Part shown: positions 10,630 to 19,049 of the stretch, one piece after another
Position numbering within the stretch: position 1 is the first letter of the stretch
Layout of the letters: every line of letters begins with the position of its first letter
Assembly: GCA_018712725.1 (NCBI GenBank)
Contig: DVGN01000071.1
Span: 1 to 39,189 of the forward strand
Direction: 5' to 3'
DNA: 39,189 nt
Source: Candidatus Scatosoma pullicola
GTDB taxonomy: Bacteria; Bacillota; Clostridia; Christensenellales; Borkfalkiaceae
Position numbers and translations under genes: made by a program
Notes under the pieces: model-generated
Told to the model about the DNA's origin: nothing
Database searches by the model: none
Seen by the model: the letters and a program-made list of their open reading frames with translations, nothing else

Positions 10630-11733
10630 TCACGGGAGGGGGATAGGACGGATGGTTTCATAGACGCTTTCGGGCGGGAAAAAGCGGTCGAGATGGTGTG
10701 CCCGCAGGGAGATTCCGTCCATGGCGCAGCGATCCTGAAACAGGACTTTTTCCCCGTTTCCGCCGAGGGGCATGCGGGTGTAAAAGGGCTTGTTGCCGAC
10801 GCCGAAAAACACGCGGAATCCCGCATTTATCAGGCATTGCTGCCGTTTGTCCGAACAATTTTCCCCCAGCGTCCATTCGCCGTAAGGATAGGCGTAAAGG
10901 CAGGTTTTTCCGACGAGGGGTTCCACTTCGTCTTTCCATTTCCGCGCGTCCGAACGCATCTTTTCTTCGGAATACCCGTTCATATGTCCATGTGCGTAGG
11001 AGTGACACCCGAATATCCAGCCCCTTTCTCTGAGGGCGGAAACGACCTTTTCCGCCCGCTCGCATTCGGCGGTCCGGTCGGGGGAATCCCGCTGGGTGCG
11101 GTATCCTAAAATCCCGTCGAATCCCGTCAGAAAGAGGATGCCGCGGGCGCCCCGGAAGGAGAAATCGGGGTGTTCGGCGATGAAATCCTCCAAAATGGGG
11201 AGGAATTCTTCCCGGTGGATTTCGGGGGCGCGGTTTTTCGTATAGGCGGCGATTTCGCCGGAGTCGGTGAGGACGAGTTTGTCCGCCATTCCCTTGCCCC
11301 GATTGGCGGTCGCATATACGACGTCGTCGAAGGACAGGATGAGGGGCTTTTTGTCGGCGGGGAAGGAAAAGGGGATGCGTTCGGCTTTGTCTCCCTCCGT
11401 CCGGAAGGTGGAGCGGACATCGACGAGCGCATATCCGTCCTCGCGGAGGGCGGAGAGGATTTTGCGGAATTCGCCGGGGGTGAGGCAGTCCTCATCCAGA
11501 TGTCTGCCGTATTCGTTTCCGGGGGCAAAGGCGACGTCCGGGTGGGCGATGAGGCAGTGCGTGAACAGGTGTTCGACGATTTCGCCCTTTCCCACCGTCC
11601 GCAGCGTTTCTCCCTTTGCGGCGTAAATTCCCGCGGGACGGAGAAAAAAGGAGAGGGCGAAGAAAAACAGCGCGGCGGCTTGCGCAACGGCTTTTGCGGC
11701 GGCGCGCCGGAAGGTATGTTTTCGGGATTTCAT
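10630..11733 (-). CDS. polysaccharide deacetylase (NodB homology) family protein, probably exported
   Basis: ILSFDDVVYA, WIFGCHSYAHGHMN, YAYPYGEW; N-terminal MKSRKHTFRRAAAKAVAQAAALFFFALSFFLRPAGIYA looks like a signal peptide. Start chosen at 11733 inside a longer ORF. Confidence 0.85.
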   Translation of the reverse strand: MKSRKHTFRRAAAKAVAQAAALFFFALSFFLRPAGIYAAKGETLRTVGKGEIVEHLFTHCLIAHPDVAFAPGNEYGRHLDEDCLTPGEFRKILSALREDGYALVDVRSTFRTEGDKAERIPFSFPADKKPLILSFDDVVYATANRGKGMADKLVLTDSGEIAAYTKNRAPEIHREEFLPILEDFIAEHPDFSFRGARGILFLTGFDGILGYRTQRDSPDRTAECERAEKVVSALRERGWIFGCHSYAHGHMNGYSEEKMRSDARKWKDEVEPLVGKTCLYAYPYGEWTLGENCSDKRQQCLINAGFRVFFGVGNKPFYTRMPLGGNGEKVLFQDRCAMDGISLRAHHLDRFFPPESVYETIRPIPLP

Positions 11734-11816
11734 GTCCGCAGTATATCGCAATCGGCGTTTTTTATGCCCGTTTTGTGAAGATACGGGAAAATTTTCCGTC
11801 CGGATTTGCGGGGAGG

Positions 11817-11845
11817 TTGACTTTTTTCCCGATTTGCGATATACT
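11817..11845 (+). promoter_or_regulatory. putative sigma-A promoter of citrate synthase
   Basis: TTGACT-17 bp-TATACT. Confidence 0.7.
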
Positions 11846-11915
11846 GACTTTATCACATTCGCGCGGCTTCTTTCGAAAGTGCCGCCGTTTGCAAAAAACG
11901 CCGGGAGGTGAAAAC

Positions 11916-13349
11916 ATGTCTGTTCAGAAGAAAAATCAAGTGCCGGAATTCATTCCGCCGGAAGAGGGGAACAAGTATTCCCGCGTCACTCCGTACATAC
12001 GGAAGATGGCGGAGCTGTCCGCCCAAAACAACGGTATCCGTCCGGAGATGTACGCGGAATATAAGGTCAACCGCGGGCTTCGCGATCTTCAGGGAAAGGG
12101 GGTCGTGACGGGTCTGACGGAAATATCCTCCATCAAAGCGAAGGAGGTGGCGCCGGACGGGAGCGAAATTCCCTGTCGGGGGGAGCTCCGCTATCGCGGC
12201 ATCGACGTGCGGGAACTCGTGCAGGGCTTTCTCAAAGACCGCCGTCTCGGATTTGAAGAGACGGTCTATCTCCTGCTCTTTTCCGAACTTCCCGACACCG
12301 CTCAGCTCTCGCGCTTCTGCGAGACCCTTTCCGGCTATCGCAGTCTGCCAACCTCTTTCGTGCGGGACATGATTCTGAAAGCGCCCGGAAAGGACATGAT
12401 GAACGTCCTTTCCCGCAGCGTGCTGGCGTTGTACGCCTACGACGACAATCCGGACGATATTTCCGTCCCCAACGTCCTGCGGCAGTGCCTGCAGCTGATC
12501 GCGCTCTTTCCCATGCTCTCCGTGTACGGCTATCAGTCCTTCCAGCATTACCACAAGGGCAAGAGCCTGTTTATCCACCTCCCCAAACCGGGCATGTCCA
12601 CGGCGGAATGTCTGTTGCAGATCCTGCGCGAAAACGGCGAATATTCCGCATTGGAGGCGAAAATTCTCGATCTCGCGCTCGTTTTGCACGCGGAACACGG
12701 CGGGGGCAACAATTCCACGTTTACCGTACACGTCGTGACTTCTTCGGGAACGGATACCTATTCGGCGATCGCGGCGGCGCTCGGCTCGCTGAAAGGTCCC
12801 CGGCACGGCGGCGCGAATATCAAAGTCGTGCAGATGTTCGACGACATGATGCAGAATATAGACGTGGAAGACGACGGGCAGGTAAGGGACTATCTCGGCA
12901 GACTGCTCGACGGAAAGGCGTTTGACGGCAAGGGACTGATCTACGGAATGGGGCATGCGGTGTATTCGCTGTCCGATCCGCGCGCGGATATCCTCATGAA
13001 CTGCGCCCGCGATCTGTCGGTGGAAAAGGGGTACGAAAAAGAGTATGCGCTCTACGAGCGGGTCGCCCGTCTCGCGCCCGAAATCATCGCGGAAAAGCGC
13101 CGGATCTATAAAGGGGTCAGCCCCAACGTCGATTTTTATTCGGGGCTGGTGTACAGGATGCTCGAACTTCCCTGCGAGCTGTTTACGCCCATCTTTGCCG
13201 TGGCGCGCATCGCGGGCTGGAGCGCCCATCGCATAGAGGAATTGCAGAACGCGGGCAAGATCATCCGTCCCGCCTATGTCGGGGTGAAGAAGACCGCGGA
13301 ATACGTGCCTCTTTCCGAAAGGAGACACGAGTCGAAAAAACATGGATAA
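11916..13349 (+). CDS. citrate synthase (citrate/2-methylcitrate synthase family)
   Basis: ELRYRGIDVRELVQ, LVLHAEHGGGNNSTFTVHVVTSSGTDTYSAIAAALGSLKGPRHGGAN, YGMGHAVYSLSDPRADIL; RBS GGGAGGTG before ATG 11916. Confidence 0.93.
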   Translation: MSVQKKNQVPEFIPPEEGNKYSRVTPYIRKMAELSAQNNGIRPEMYAEYKVNRGLRDLQGKGVVTGLTEISSIKAKEVAPDGSEIPCRGELRYRGIDVRELVQGFLKDRRLGFEETVYLLLFSELPDTAQLSRFCETLSGYRSLPTSFVRDMILKAPGKDMMNVLSRSVLALYAYDDNPDDISVPNVLRQCLQLIALFPMLSVYGYQSFQHYHKGKSLFIHLPKPGMSTAECLLQILRENGEYSALEAKILDLALVLHAEHGGGNNSTFTVHVVTSSGTDTYSAIAAALGSLKGPRHGGANIKVVQMFDDMMQNIDVEDDGQVRDYLGRLLDGKAFDGKGLIYGMGHAVYSLSDPRADILMNCARDLSVEKGYEKEYALYERVARLAPEIIAEKRRIYKGVSPNVDFYSGLVYRMLELPCELFTPIFAVARIAGWSAHRIEELQNAGKIIRPAYVGVKKTAEYVPLSERRHESKKHG

Positions 13350-14433
13350 AGCGAAGAAAAAAATTCTGATAACCCGCATTTTGCGGGTTTGCATTCTCGC
13401 GGCGGCAGCCGTCGCGCTGTTTCTGCTCGGAAAGATTCCGGAGGTCGCCGAATACTTTTTCGCGCGCGGGCTCACCCGCGGCGCCGGCCGCATCATCGGA
13501 TTTCTGACCGGACTTCTGCCCGTATCCTTTTACGAATGGACGGCGGTCTTTCTCATCGTCGGCGGCGTCGCTCTGTTCGTATGGCTGATCGTCACCCTCT
13601 GCCGTCGGCGTTTTACCTGCGTCGGGCGGGCGGTGTACCGTTTGGGGGTGGCGGTGCTCTGCGTCCTGATCGCCTACGGCGCACTGTACGCGCCCCTGTA
13701 TCAGCGGGCGTCCGCCGTTTCCGCGCTCGGGCTGACGGAGACGGAAGTGACGGAAGAGGAGGTCTATGCCGCCGCAGAATACTATGTGGAGGCGTTGAAT
13801 CGGACGGCGGAGGCGTTGGAGCGGGACGAAGAGGGGAACGTGGTCTCCCCGCATTCCTTTTCGGAGACCGCCGACCTCATCAACGCGGAATTTGCAAAGA
13901 TCGATGCGGACGGTTATTTTGCCCCGTATGACGTGCGCCCCAAGCGGGTGGTGCTGTCCGTCCCCATGAGCTATTTAGGCATTACGGGCATTTATTTTCC
14001 CTTTTATGCCGAAGCGAACGTCAACGTAAATATTCCCTCTTACGAAATTCCCAACACGATGGCGCACGAAATGGCGCACGCCAAGGGGGTATCGCGGGAA
14101 AACGAAGCGAACATCGTCTCTTACGTCCTGTGCATCCGTTCGGAGGACGCCTATCTGCGTTACAGCGGCCTTATGCGCGCGGCGTCCGTCATGCTCGGCA
14201 ATCTGGACGGGGAGGAATCTGCTCAGCTGCGCGCCCGTCTCGCGCCCGAAATATTGCGGGAGTATGCAAACGGGAGCGCGCATTATGCGAAATACGAAGG
14301 CCCCATCGATCGGATCTCCGCCTTTTTCAACGACCTTTTCCTGAAAGCAAACGGGATCGGGAGCGGGACGAGAAGCTACGGGGAGACGGCGCGCAGTCTC
14401 GTGGCGCTGTACAAAACGCTGGAAGCGGAATAA
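13342..14433 (+). CDS. DUF3810-like membrane protein with HExxH-type motif
   Basis: N-terminal transmembrane segments, then IPNTMAHEMAHAKGVSRENEANIVSYVLC. Confidence 0.75.
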   Translation: MDKAKKKILITRILRVCILAAAAVALFLLGKIPEVAEYFFARGLTRGAGRIIGFLTGLLPVSFYEWTAVFLIVGGVALFVWLIVTLCRRRFTCVGRAVYRLGVAVLCVLIAYGALYAPLYQRASAVSALGLTETEVTEEEVYAAAEYYVEALNRTAEALERDEEGNVVSPHSFSETADLINAEFAKIDADGYFAPYDVRPKRVVLSVPMSYLGITGIYFPFYAEANVNVNIPSYEIPNTMAHEMAHAKGVSRENEANIVSYVLCIRSEDAYLRYSGLMRAASVMLGNLDGEESAQLRARLAPEILREYANGSAHYAKYEGPIDRISAFFNDLFLKANGIGSGTRSYGETARSLVALYKTLEAE

Positions 14434-14446
14434 CGGGAGGAACAAG

Positions 14447-15463
14447 ATGAAAATTTTCATGATCGGCGGAACGGGGCTGCTCGGCAGCGCGGCGGCGTCT
14501 CAGCTCATTGCCCGGGGACACGAAGTTTCGACCCTTTCCCTGCCTCCTCTGCCCGAAGGAGCGGTCATTCCGCCCGAGATGAAGATTGAATACGGCAATT
14601 ATCTCGAACTGCCCGACGAGTTTTTCCGCCGCGCTTTCGAAGGGTGCGAAGGATTCGTGTTTGCTGCGGGGGTGGACGAGCGGGTGGAAGCCGGGCCGCC
14701 CGTTTACGAGTTGTATCGGAAATACAACATCGATCCGCTGAAACGCCTTTTGCGGCTGGCGAAGGAGAGCGGCGTAAAGCGCGCCGCGGTCTGCGGCTCG
14801 TATTTTTCCTATTTTGCCAAGACCCGACCGGAATTGGAACTTGAAAAGAATCATCCCTATATCCGCAGCCGCATGGAGCAGGAAAGGCTGGCGATGTCCT
14901 TTGCGGACGAAAATTTTTCCGTTTCCGTGCTCGAATTGCCGTATATTTTCGGGGCGCAGCCGGGGCGCAGACCCGTTTGGGTGTTTCTCGTCGAAATGCT
15001 GCGGAAGATGAAGCCGGTTGCGTTCTGGTGCAGGGGCGGCACCGCCATGGTCACCGTCCGCCAGGCGGGAGAGGCAATCGCGGGCGCGCTGGAAAGGACG
15101 GAAGGGGGCAAGTGCTGGCCCGTGGGGTATTTCAACATGAAATGGAAGGACATGCTCCGCATCTTCCATAAATACATGGGCTGTCCCCGCAAGAAGATTT
15201 TGACCGTGCCCGATTGGATGTTCTCCGTCGGCGTCCGGGCGATGAAGCGGAAGCAGGAAAAACGGGGGATCGAAGGGGGACTTGATCTGCCGAAATTCGT
15301 AAAATTGCAGTGCAGCGACCAGTTTATAGACAGCACGCTCGGCTGCGATCCGCTCGGCGTGCAGCCGGACGACATCGAGCGGGCGATCGGCGAATCCGTC
15401 CGCCTGTCCGCGGAAATTCTCGACGGAAAAGCGGGAAATATCGTCGCCATGAAAGGGGAATGA
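14447..15463 (+). CDS. NAD-dependent epimerase/dehydratase-like protein (extended SDR)
   Basis: N-terminal MKIFMIGGTGLLGSAAASQLIARGHEV (GxxGxxG). Confidence 0.82.
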   Translation: MKIFMIGGTGLLGSAAASQLIARGHEVSTLSLPPLPEGAVIPPEMKIEYGNYLELPDEFFRRAFEGCEGFVFAAGVDERVEAGPPVYELYRKYNIDPLKRLLRLAKESGVKRAAVCGSYFSYFAKTRPELELEKNHPYIRSRMEQERLAMSFADENFSVSVLELPYIFGAQPGRRPVWVFLVEMLRKMKPVAFWCRGGTAMVTVRQAGEAIAGALERTEGGKCWPVGYFNMKWKDMLRIFHKYMGCPRKKILTVPDWMFSVGVRAMKRKQEKRGIEGGLDLPKFVKLQCSDQFIDSTLGCDPLGVQPDDIERAIGESVRLSAEILDGKAGNIVAMKGE

Positions 15464-15483
15464 CTTCGCCGGACAGCAAATTA

Positions 15484-15516
15484 CTATGCCGCGCATAACT
15501 ATTATGCGCGGCATAG
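15484..15516. repeat. 33-bp paired palindromic element, copy C (perfect 15-bp arms)
   Basis: CTATGCCGCGCATAA-CTA-TTATGCGCGGCATAG followed by TTTTT; unit centres 15491 and 15509 (18 bp). Confidence 0.85.
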
Positions 15517-15597
15517 TTTTTCGGAGGAGAAAAATTCGCAAAATGCGGAATTGCAGGGCGGTTTTGCGGCATACTGTATTGTGCAAGGAGGAATATT

Positions 15598-16623
15598 ATG
15601 CAAAGAATCAGAGTGGTACAATACGGATGCGGCAAGATGGCGAAATATATTTTGCGCTATCTGCACGAAAAGGGCGCGGAAATCGTCGGGGCGATCGACA
15701 TCAATCCGGACGTTTTGGGCATGGACGTGGGCGATTTTGCAGATCTCGGCATCAAGACGGGAGTGCGCATTTCCGACGACGCCGACAAGGTGTTGGACGA
15801 ATGCGACGCCGACGTCGCCGTAGTGACCCTGTTCAGCTTTTTGGGGGACATTTACGAACAGGTGGAAAAGTGCGTGCGGCGGGGGATCAACGTCATCACG
15901 ACTTGCGAAGAGGCGATCTATCCCCGGACGACGGCGGCGAAGCTCACCAATAAGCTGGACGCGCTCGCCAAGGAACACGGCTGCACCGTCACGGGCAGCG
16001 GGATGCAGGATATTTTCTGGATCAATATGGTCGCGCTCGTCGCGGCGGGCTGTCATAAAATCGAAAAAATCAAGGGTGCATACAGCTATAACGTGGAGGA
16101 TTACGGGCTTGCGCTCGCCAAGGCGCACGGCTGCGATCTGACGAAAGAGGAATTCGAAAAGGAACTCGCGCACCCGACGGAAATCGTGCCCTCTTATGCC
16201 TGGAACGCCGCGGAGGCGATCTGCAACAAGCTGGGGCTGACCGTGAAGTCTATTTCGCAGAAAAACGTCCCGTATATCATAGATAAGGACATTTACAGCG
16301 CTACGCTCGGCAAGAAGATCAAGGCGGGCAGATGCATCGGCATGTCCGCGGTCGTCACGATTGAGACGATGCAGGGGATTGCGGTCGAAGAGGAGACGAT
16401 CGGCAAGGTATACGGGCCGGACGACGGCGACCTTTGCGATTGGGAGATCAAAGGGGAACCGAACGCTGCTTTCCGCGCGGATAAGCCGGCGACGGTGGAG
16501 CATACCTGCGCGACGATCGTCAATCGGATACCCTCTCTGCTGCGGGCGCCTTCCGGCTACGTCACGGCGGACGAACTCGACGAGATCCGCTATCTGACTT
16601 ATCCGATGCACTGCGAATTCTGA
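15598..16623 (+). CDS. 2,4-diaminopentanoate dehydrogenase-like / dihydrodipicolinate reductase N-terminal-domain protein
   Basis: [46 protein letters not shown] Rossmann start, [34 protein letters not shown]. Confidence 0.75.
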   Translation: MQRIRVVQYGCGKMAKYILRYLHEKGAEIVGAIDINPDVLGMDVGDFADLGIKTGVRISDDADKVLDECDADVAVVTLFSFLGDIYEQVEKCVRRGINVITTCEEAIYPRTTAAKLTNKLDALAKEHGCTVTGSGMQDIFWINMVALVAAGCHKIEKIKGAYSYNVEDYGLALAKAHGCDLTKEEFEKELAHPTEIVPSYAWNAAEAICNKLGLTVKSISQKNVPYIIDKDIYSATLGKKIKAGRCIGMSAVVTIETMQGIAVEEETIGKVYGPDDGDLCDWEIKGEPNAAFRADKPATVEHTCATIVNRIPSLLRAPSGYVTADELDEIRYLTYPMHCEF

Positions 16624-16640
16624 GAGGGGCAAAAAGAGAA

Positions 16641-16678
16641 ATGCCTGCCGCAACGTCGGTTTGCGGCGGGCATTTTGC
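16641..16678 (+). terminator. intrinsic terminator
   Basis: ATGCCTGCCGCAA-N7-TTGCGGCGGGCAT followed by TTTT. Confidence 0.75.
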
Positions 16679-16712
16679 CTGTTGTTCTTTTGGTGGAATA
16701 AGGGTAATTCAT

Positions 16713-16741
16713 TTGACATTTCTTTTCTGTTGCGTTAAAAT
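16713..16741 (+). promoter_or_regulatory. strong sigma-A-like promoter with no evident downstream ORF
   Basis: TTGACA-17 bp-TAAAAT; the next plus-strand gene (rnhA) starts about 500 bp downstream. Confidence 0.6.
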
Positions 16742-16784
16742 ATGACTATAAGTCGCTCGCTCGGATTTCTGCATTGAACTGAAA

Positions 16785-16983
16785 CCGTAAAGAACGGAAC
16801 GGGAACTGCAAAACAGCGGATTTGACTGAGATAAGGCGGTTTGTAAGGGATAAAACCGCAATGGCGTAATCTGACGAAAGACTTCGTCGGAAAAAAGGAA
16901 AAGATAATCTTTTCAGGCAGTCGTTTGGCAGGGGAGACAGTGAGTCGTAAGGAACGGAATAGCGATTGCAAGGCAATCGCGTC
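16785..16983. repeat. three degenerate repeats in the tRNA-Trp-proximal interval
   Basis: GTAAAGAACGGAACGGGAACTGCAAAACAGCGG (from ~16787), GTAAGGGATAAAACCGCAATGGCGTAATC (from ~16844), GTAAGGAACGGAATAGCGATTGCAAGGCAATCGCG (from ~16947). Confidence 0.5.
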
Positions 16984-17005
16984 ACATGCAACCTAAGGAA
17001 ACCTA

Positions 17006-17045
17006 AGGAAAAATAAAAGAACCGATTGCTTTTACGCAATCGGTT
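17006..17045 (-). terminator. intrinsic terminator of tRNA-Trp
   Basis: Minus strand AACCGATTGC-GTAAAA-GCAATCGGTT followed by CTTTTATTTTT. Confidence 0.8.
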
Positions 17046-17046
17046 T

Positions 17047-17121
17047 TGGCAGGGGAGACGCGATTCGAACACGCAACCTACGGTTTTGGAGACCGCTACT
17101 CTACCGTTGAGCCACTCCCCT
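17047..17121 (-). tRNA. tRNA-Trp (anticodon CCA)
   Basis: Minus strand AGGGGAGTGGCTCAACGGTAGAGTAGCGGTCTCCAAAACCGTAGGTTGCGTGTTCGAATCGCGTCTCCCCTGCCA: 7-bp acceptor stem, anticodon loop CTCCAAA, GTTCGAATC T-loop, encoded CCA. Confidence 0.95.
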
Positions 17122-17134
17122 ATAAGCAGAAGTT

Positions 17135-17163
17135 ATTATATAATAAAAAAAACTTTTTGTCAA
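17135..17163 (-). promoter_or_regulatory. consensus sigma-A promoter of tRNA-Trp
   Basis: Minus strand TTGACA-17 bp-TATAAT immediately upstream of the tRNA. Confidence 0.85.
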
Positions 17164-17237
17164 ATATTTTTCGGCGGTATTATGAGGGTTTTCCCGATTT
17201 TTGCGAAAAAAATTTCCCGCCGACGCAAAGGAAGGAC

Positions 17238-17741
17238 ATGAAAAAACAGATCATACTGTACACGGACGGCGCCTGTTCGGGAAATCCCGGGATCGGCGGG
17301 TACGCGGGCATCCTCATCTACAAAGACGTGCGCCGGGAATACAGCGGCGGGGAACTGTCCACGACCAACAACCGCATGGAGGTGCGGGCGGTGATCGAGG
17401 GATTGCAGAAACTGAAATATCCCTGTGCGGTGGACGTTTACAGCGATTCGGCGTACACGGTCAACGCGTTCGCGAACAGGTGGATTTACGGCTGGAAGAA
17501 GAACGGCTGGAAAAAGGCGGACGGCAAAGCCGTCTTAAACGTCGATTTATGGGAACGGTTATACGAACTGACGAGAGTGCACGAAGTGACCTTTCACAAG
17601 GTGGCGGGGCATGCGGACGACGATCTGAACAACCGCTGCGACGAACTTGCGCGACAGGCGATTTCTTCCCTTCGGGATTCCCTTCCGGAACAGGCCGAAG
17701 AAGGGGAGAGCGCGGAGGTTTCCGGCAGCGAAACGAATTGA
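17238..17741 (+). CDS. rnhA: ribonuclease HI
   Basis: YTDGACSGNPGIGGYAGIL, TNNRMEVRAVIEGL, YSDSAYTVNAF, KVAGHADDDLNNRCDELA. Confidence 0.95.
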   Translation: MKKQIILYTDGACSGNPGIGGYAGILIYKDVRREYSGGELSTTNNRMEVRAVIEGLQKLKYPCAVDVYSDSAYTVNAFANRWIYGWKKNGWKKADGKAVLNVDLWERLYELTRVHEVTFHKVAGHADDDLNNRCDELARQAISSLRDSLPEQAEEGESAEVSGSETN

Positions 17742-17842
17742 AATGCTCGGATTTTTAACCCGTTTATTATATTTCCGTCATACAGGCGCTATAATATAAT
17801 ATTCGGAAGAGGACGCCTTCAAAAAGAGACAGGGAGAACGGG

Positions 17843-18826
17843 ATGGGAGAACAGAAAAAAAATCCGGATACGGCTTTCGGCAGAAAGAGTACGATTTTCG
17901 GCATACTTGCCGTCATCGCTCTGGCAGCCGCCTGCGTCGTTTTCGAAGTATTATGTCTGAAATATTTCAAGACGGGATTTATCGCCCGGCATACGGGGGC
18001 GCTCATCGTGGTCGCCTGCGCTTTTACGGCCGTCTGCTGCGCCGTCGCGATCGTCTTGGCTGCCCGGGGGAAACAGACCGCCTTCAAAATTTTTATCAGC
18101 GGCTTTGTCCTGGTGCTGTTTTTTCTCGTGCTGTTGTTCGTATTGCAAAAGACGGGGTTCCTGGAAATTTTCCGCGATCCCGAGCTGTATGCGGAGTATC
18201 TCGAACGGGCGGGGATCTGGATGCCTCTTCTGTATATCGTCCTGCAATATCTGCAGGTGGTGATTCTGCCCATTCCCGGATTTGTCAGTACGGCGGCGGG
18301 CGTGGCGCTGTTCGGACCCACGAAGGCGTTTTTGTGCAGTCTCGTGGGTGTCATTCTCGGATCGATCACCGCCTTTCTCATCGGCAGGAAAGTGGGGTAC
18401 AAAGCGGTCGCCTGGATCGTGGGAAAAGAAGATCTGGACAAATGGCTGAAAAAGATGAAGGGGAAGGACAATTTCATCCTGACGGCGATGTTCGTCCTGC
18501 CCCTTTTCCCGGACGACATCCTCTGTTTCATTGCGGGGCTCTCGTCCATGTCCTGGCAGTATTTTGTCGCCATGACCGTGATCGCCCGGGCGCTCGGCAT
18601 CGCGGGGACTTGTTATTCCCTCAATTTCATTCCCTTCAATACCTGGTGGGGGATTCTGATCTGGATCGTCCTGTTTGCGCTCGTCATCGCGGCGTTCGTC
18701 CTTCTTTACAAGCGCATGGACGCTGTCAGCGCCTGGTTTTCCAAAAAGTTCCGGAAGGGGCGTTCCCGCAAACGGGAGGAAAAAGGCGAAGAGAAAAAGG
18801 AAGAGGACGACGGAACTGAACGATAG
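17843..18826 (+). CDS. TVP38/TMEM64 family (DedA/SNARE-associated) membrane protein
   Basis: Multiple TM segments and the motif ILGSITAFLIGRKVGYKAVAWIVG..FPDDILCFIAGLSSMSWQYF. Confidence 0.85.
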   Translation: MGEQKKNPDTAFGRKSTIFGILAVIALAAACVVFEVLCLKYFKTGFIARHTGALIVVACAFTAVCCAVAIVLAARGKQTAFKIFISGFVLVLFFLVLLFVLQKTGFLEIFRDPELYAEYLERAGIWMPLLYIVLQYLQVVILPIPGFVSTAAGVALFGPTKAFLCSLVGVILGSITAFLIGRKVGYKAVAWIVGKEDLDKWLKKMKGKDNFILTAMFVLPLFPDDILCFIAGLSSMSWQYFVAMTVIARALGIAGTCYSLNFIPFNTWWGILIWIVLFALVIAAFVLLYKRMDAVSAWFSKKFRKGRSRKREEKGEEKKEEDDGTER

Positions 18827-18855
18827 GTTTTTCAAAATACGGCGCGGTGTAAAAT

Positions 18856-18902
18856 CGGCAAAACGAATGGGAAAGTTTCCCGAAATCGTTTTGCCGTTTT
18901 TT
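18856..18902 (+). terminator. intrinsic terminator
   Basis: CGGCAAAACGA ... TCGTTTTGCCG followed by TTTTTTG. Confidence 0.8.
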
Positions 18903-18948
18903 GTGCAAAATAGTTGAAAAAATCCGAAAGAAATTTGGCAGATAGGGG

Positions 18949-18976
18949 TTGACTTTTTTAAGATTTGTAGTATAAT
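18949..18976 (+). promoter_or_regulatory. putative sigma-A promoter of the decarboxylase operon
   Basis: TTGACT-16 bp-TATAAT upstream of 19050. Confidence 0.75.
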
Positions 18977-19049
18977 GGTATTTGTAGAAATTTGGCAAAA
19001 AAATCAGACGACCGAGTTTTTTACACCGATATTTCTTGGAGGAAACATT

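Noticed and set aside
8791-15586. Long minus-strand ORFs antisense to purB, citrate synthase and the epimerase (e.g. 8791..10398, 11853..13496, 14327..15586)
   Set aside because: They mirror well-supported plus-strand genes and show no recognisable domains.
16738-17046. Diversity-generating retroelement or CRISPR-like array reading of the repeats near tRNA-Trp
   Set aside because: Repeats are few, irregularly spaced and degenerate; no reverse transcriptase or cas gene in the window.
16735-17072. Minus-strand ORFs 16735..16971 and 16746..17072 as proteins
   Set aside because: They overlap the tRNA terminator and repeat region, with no RBS or recognisable domain.
17952-17964. TATGTCTGAAATA, one mismatch from the palindromic unit
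   Set aside because: Lies in the TVP38-family CDS in a different codon phase (V-L-C-L-K-Y-F), no partner unit at 18 bp; probably chance.
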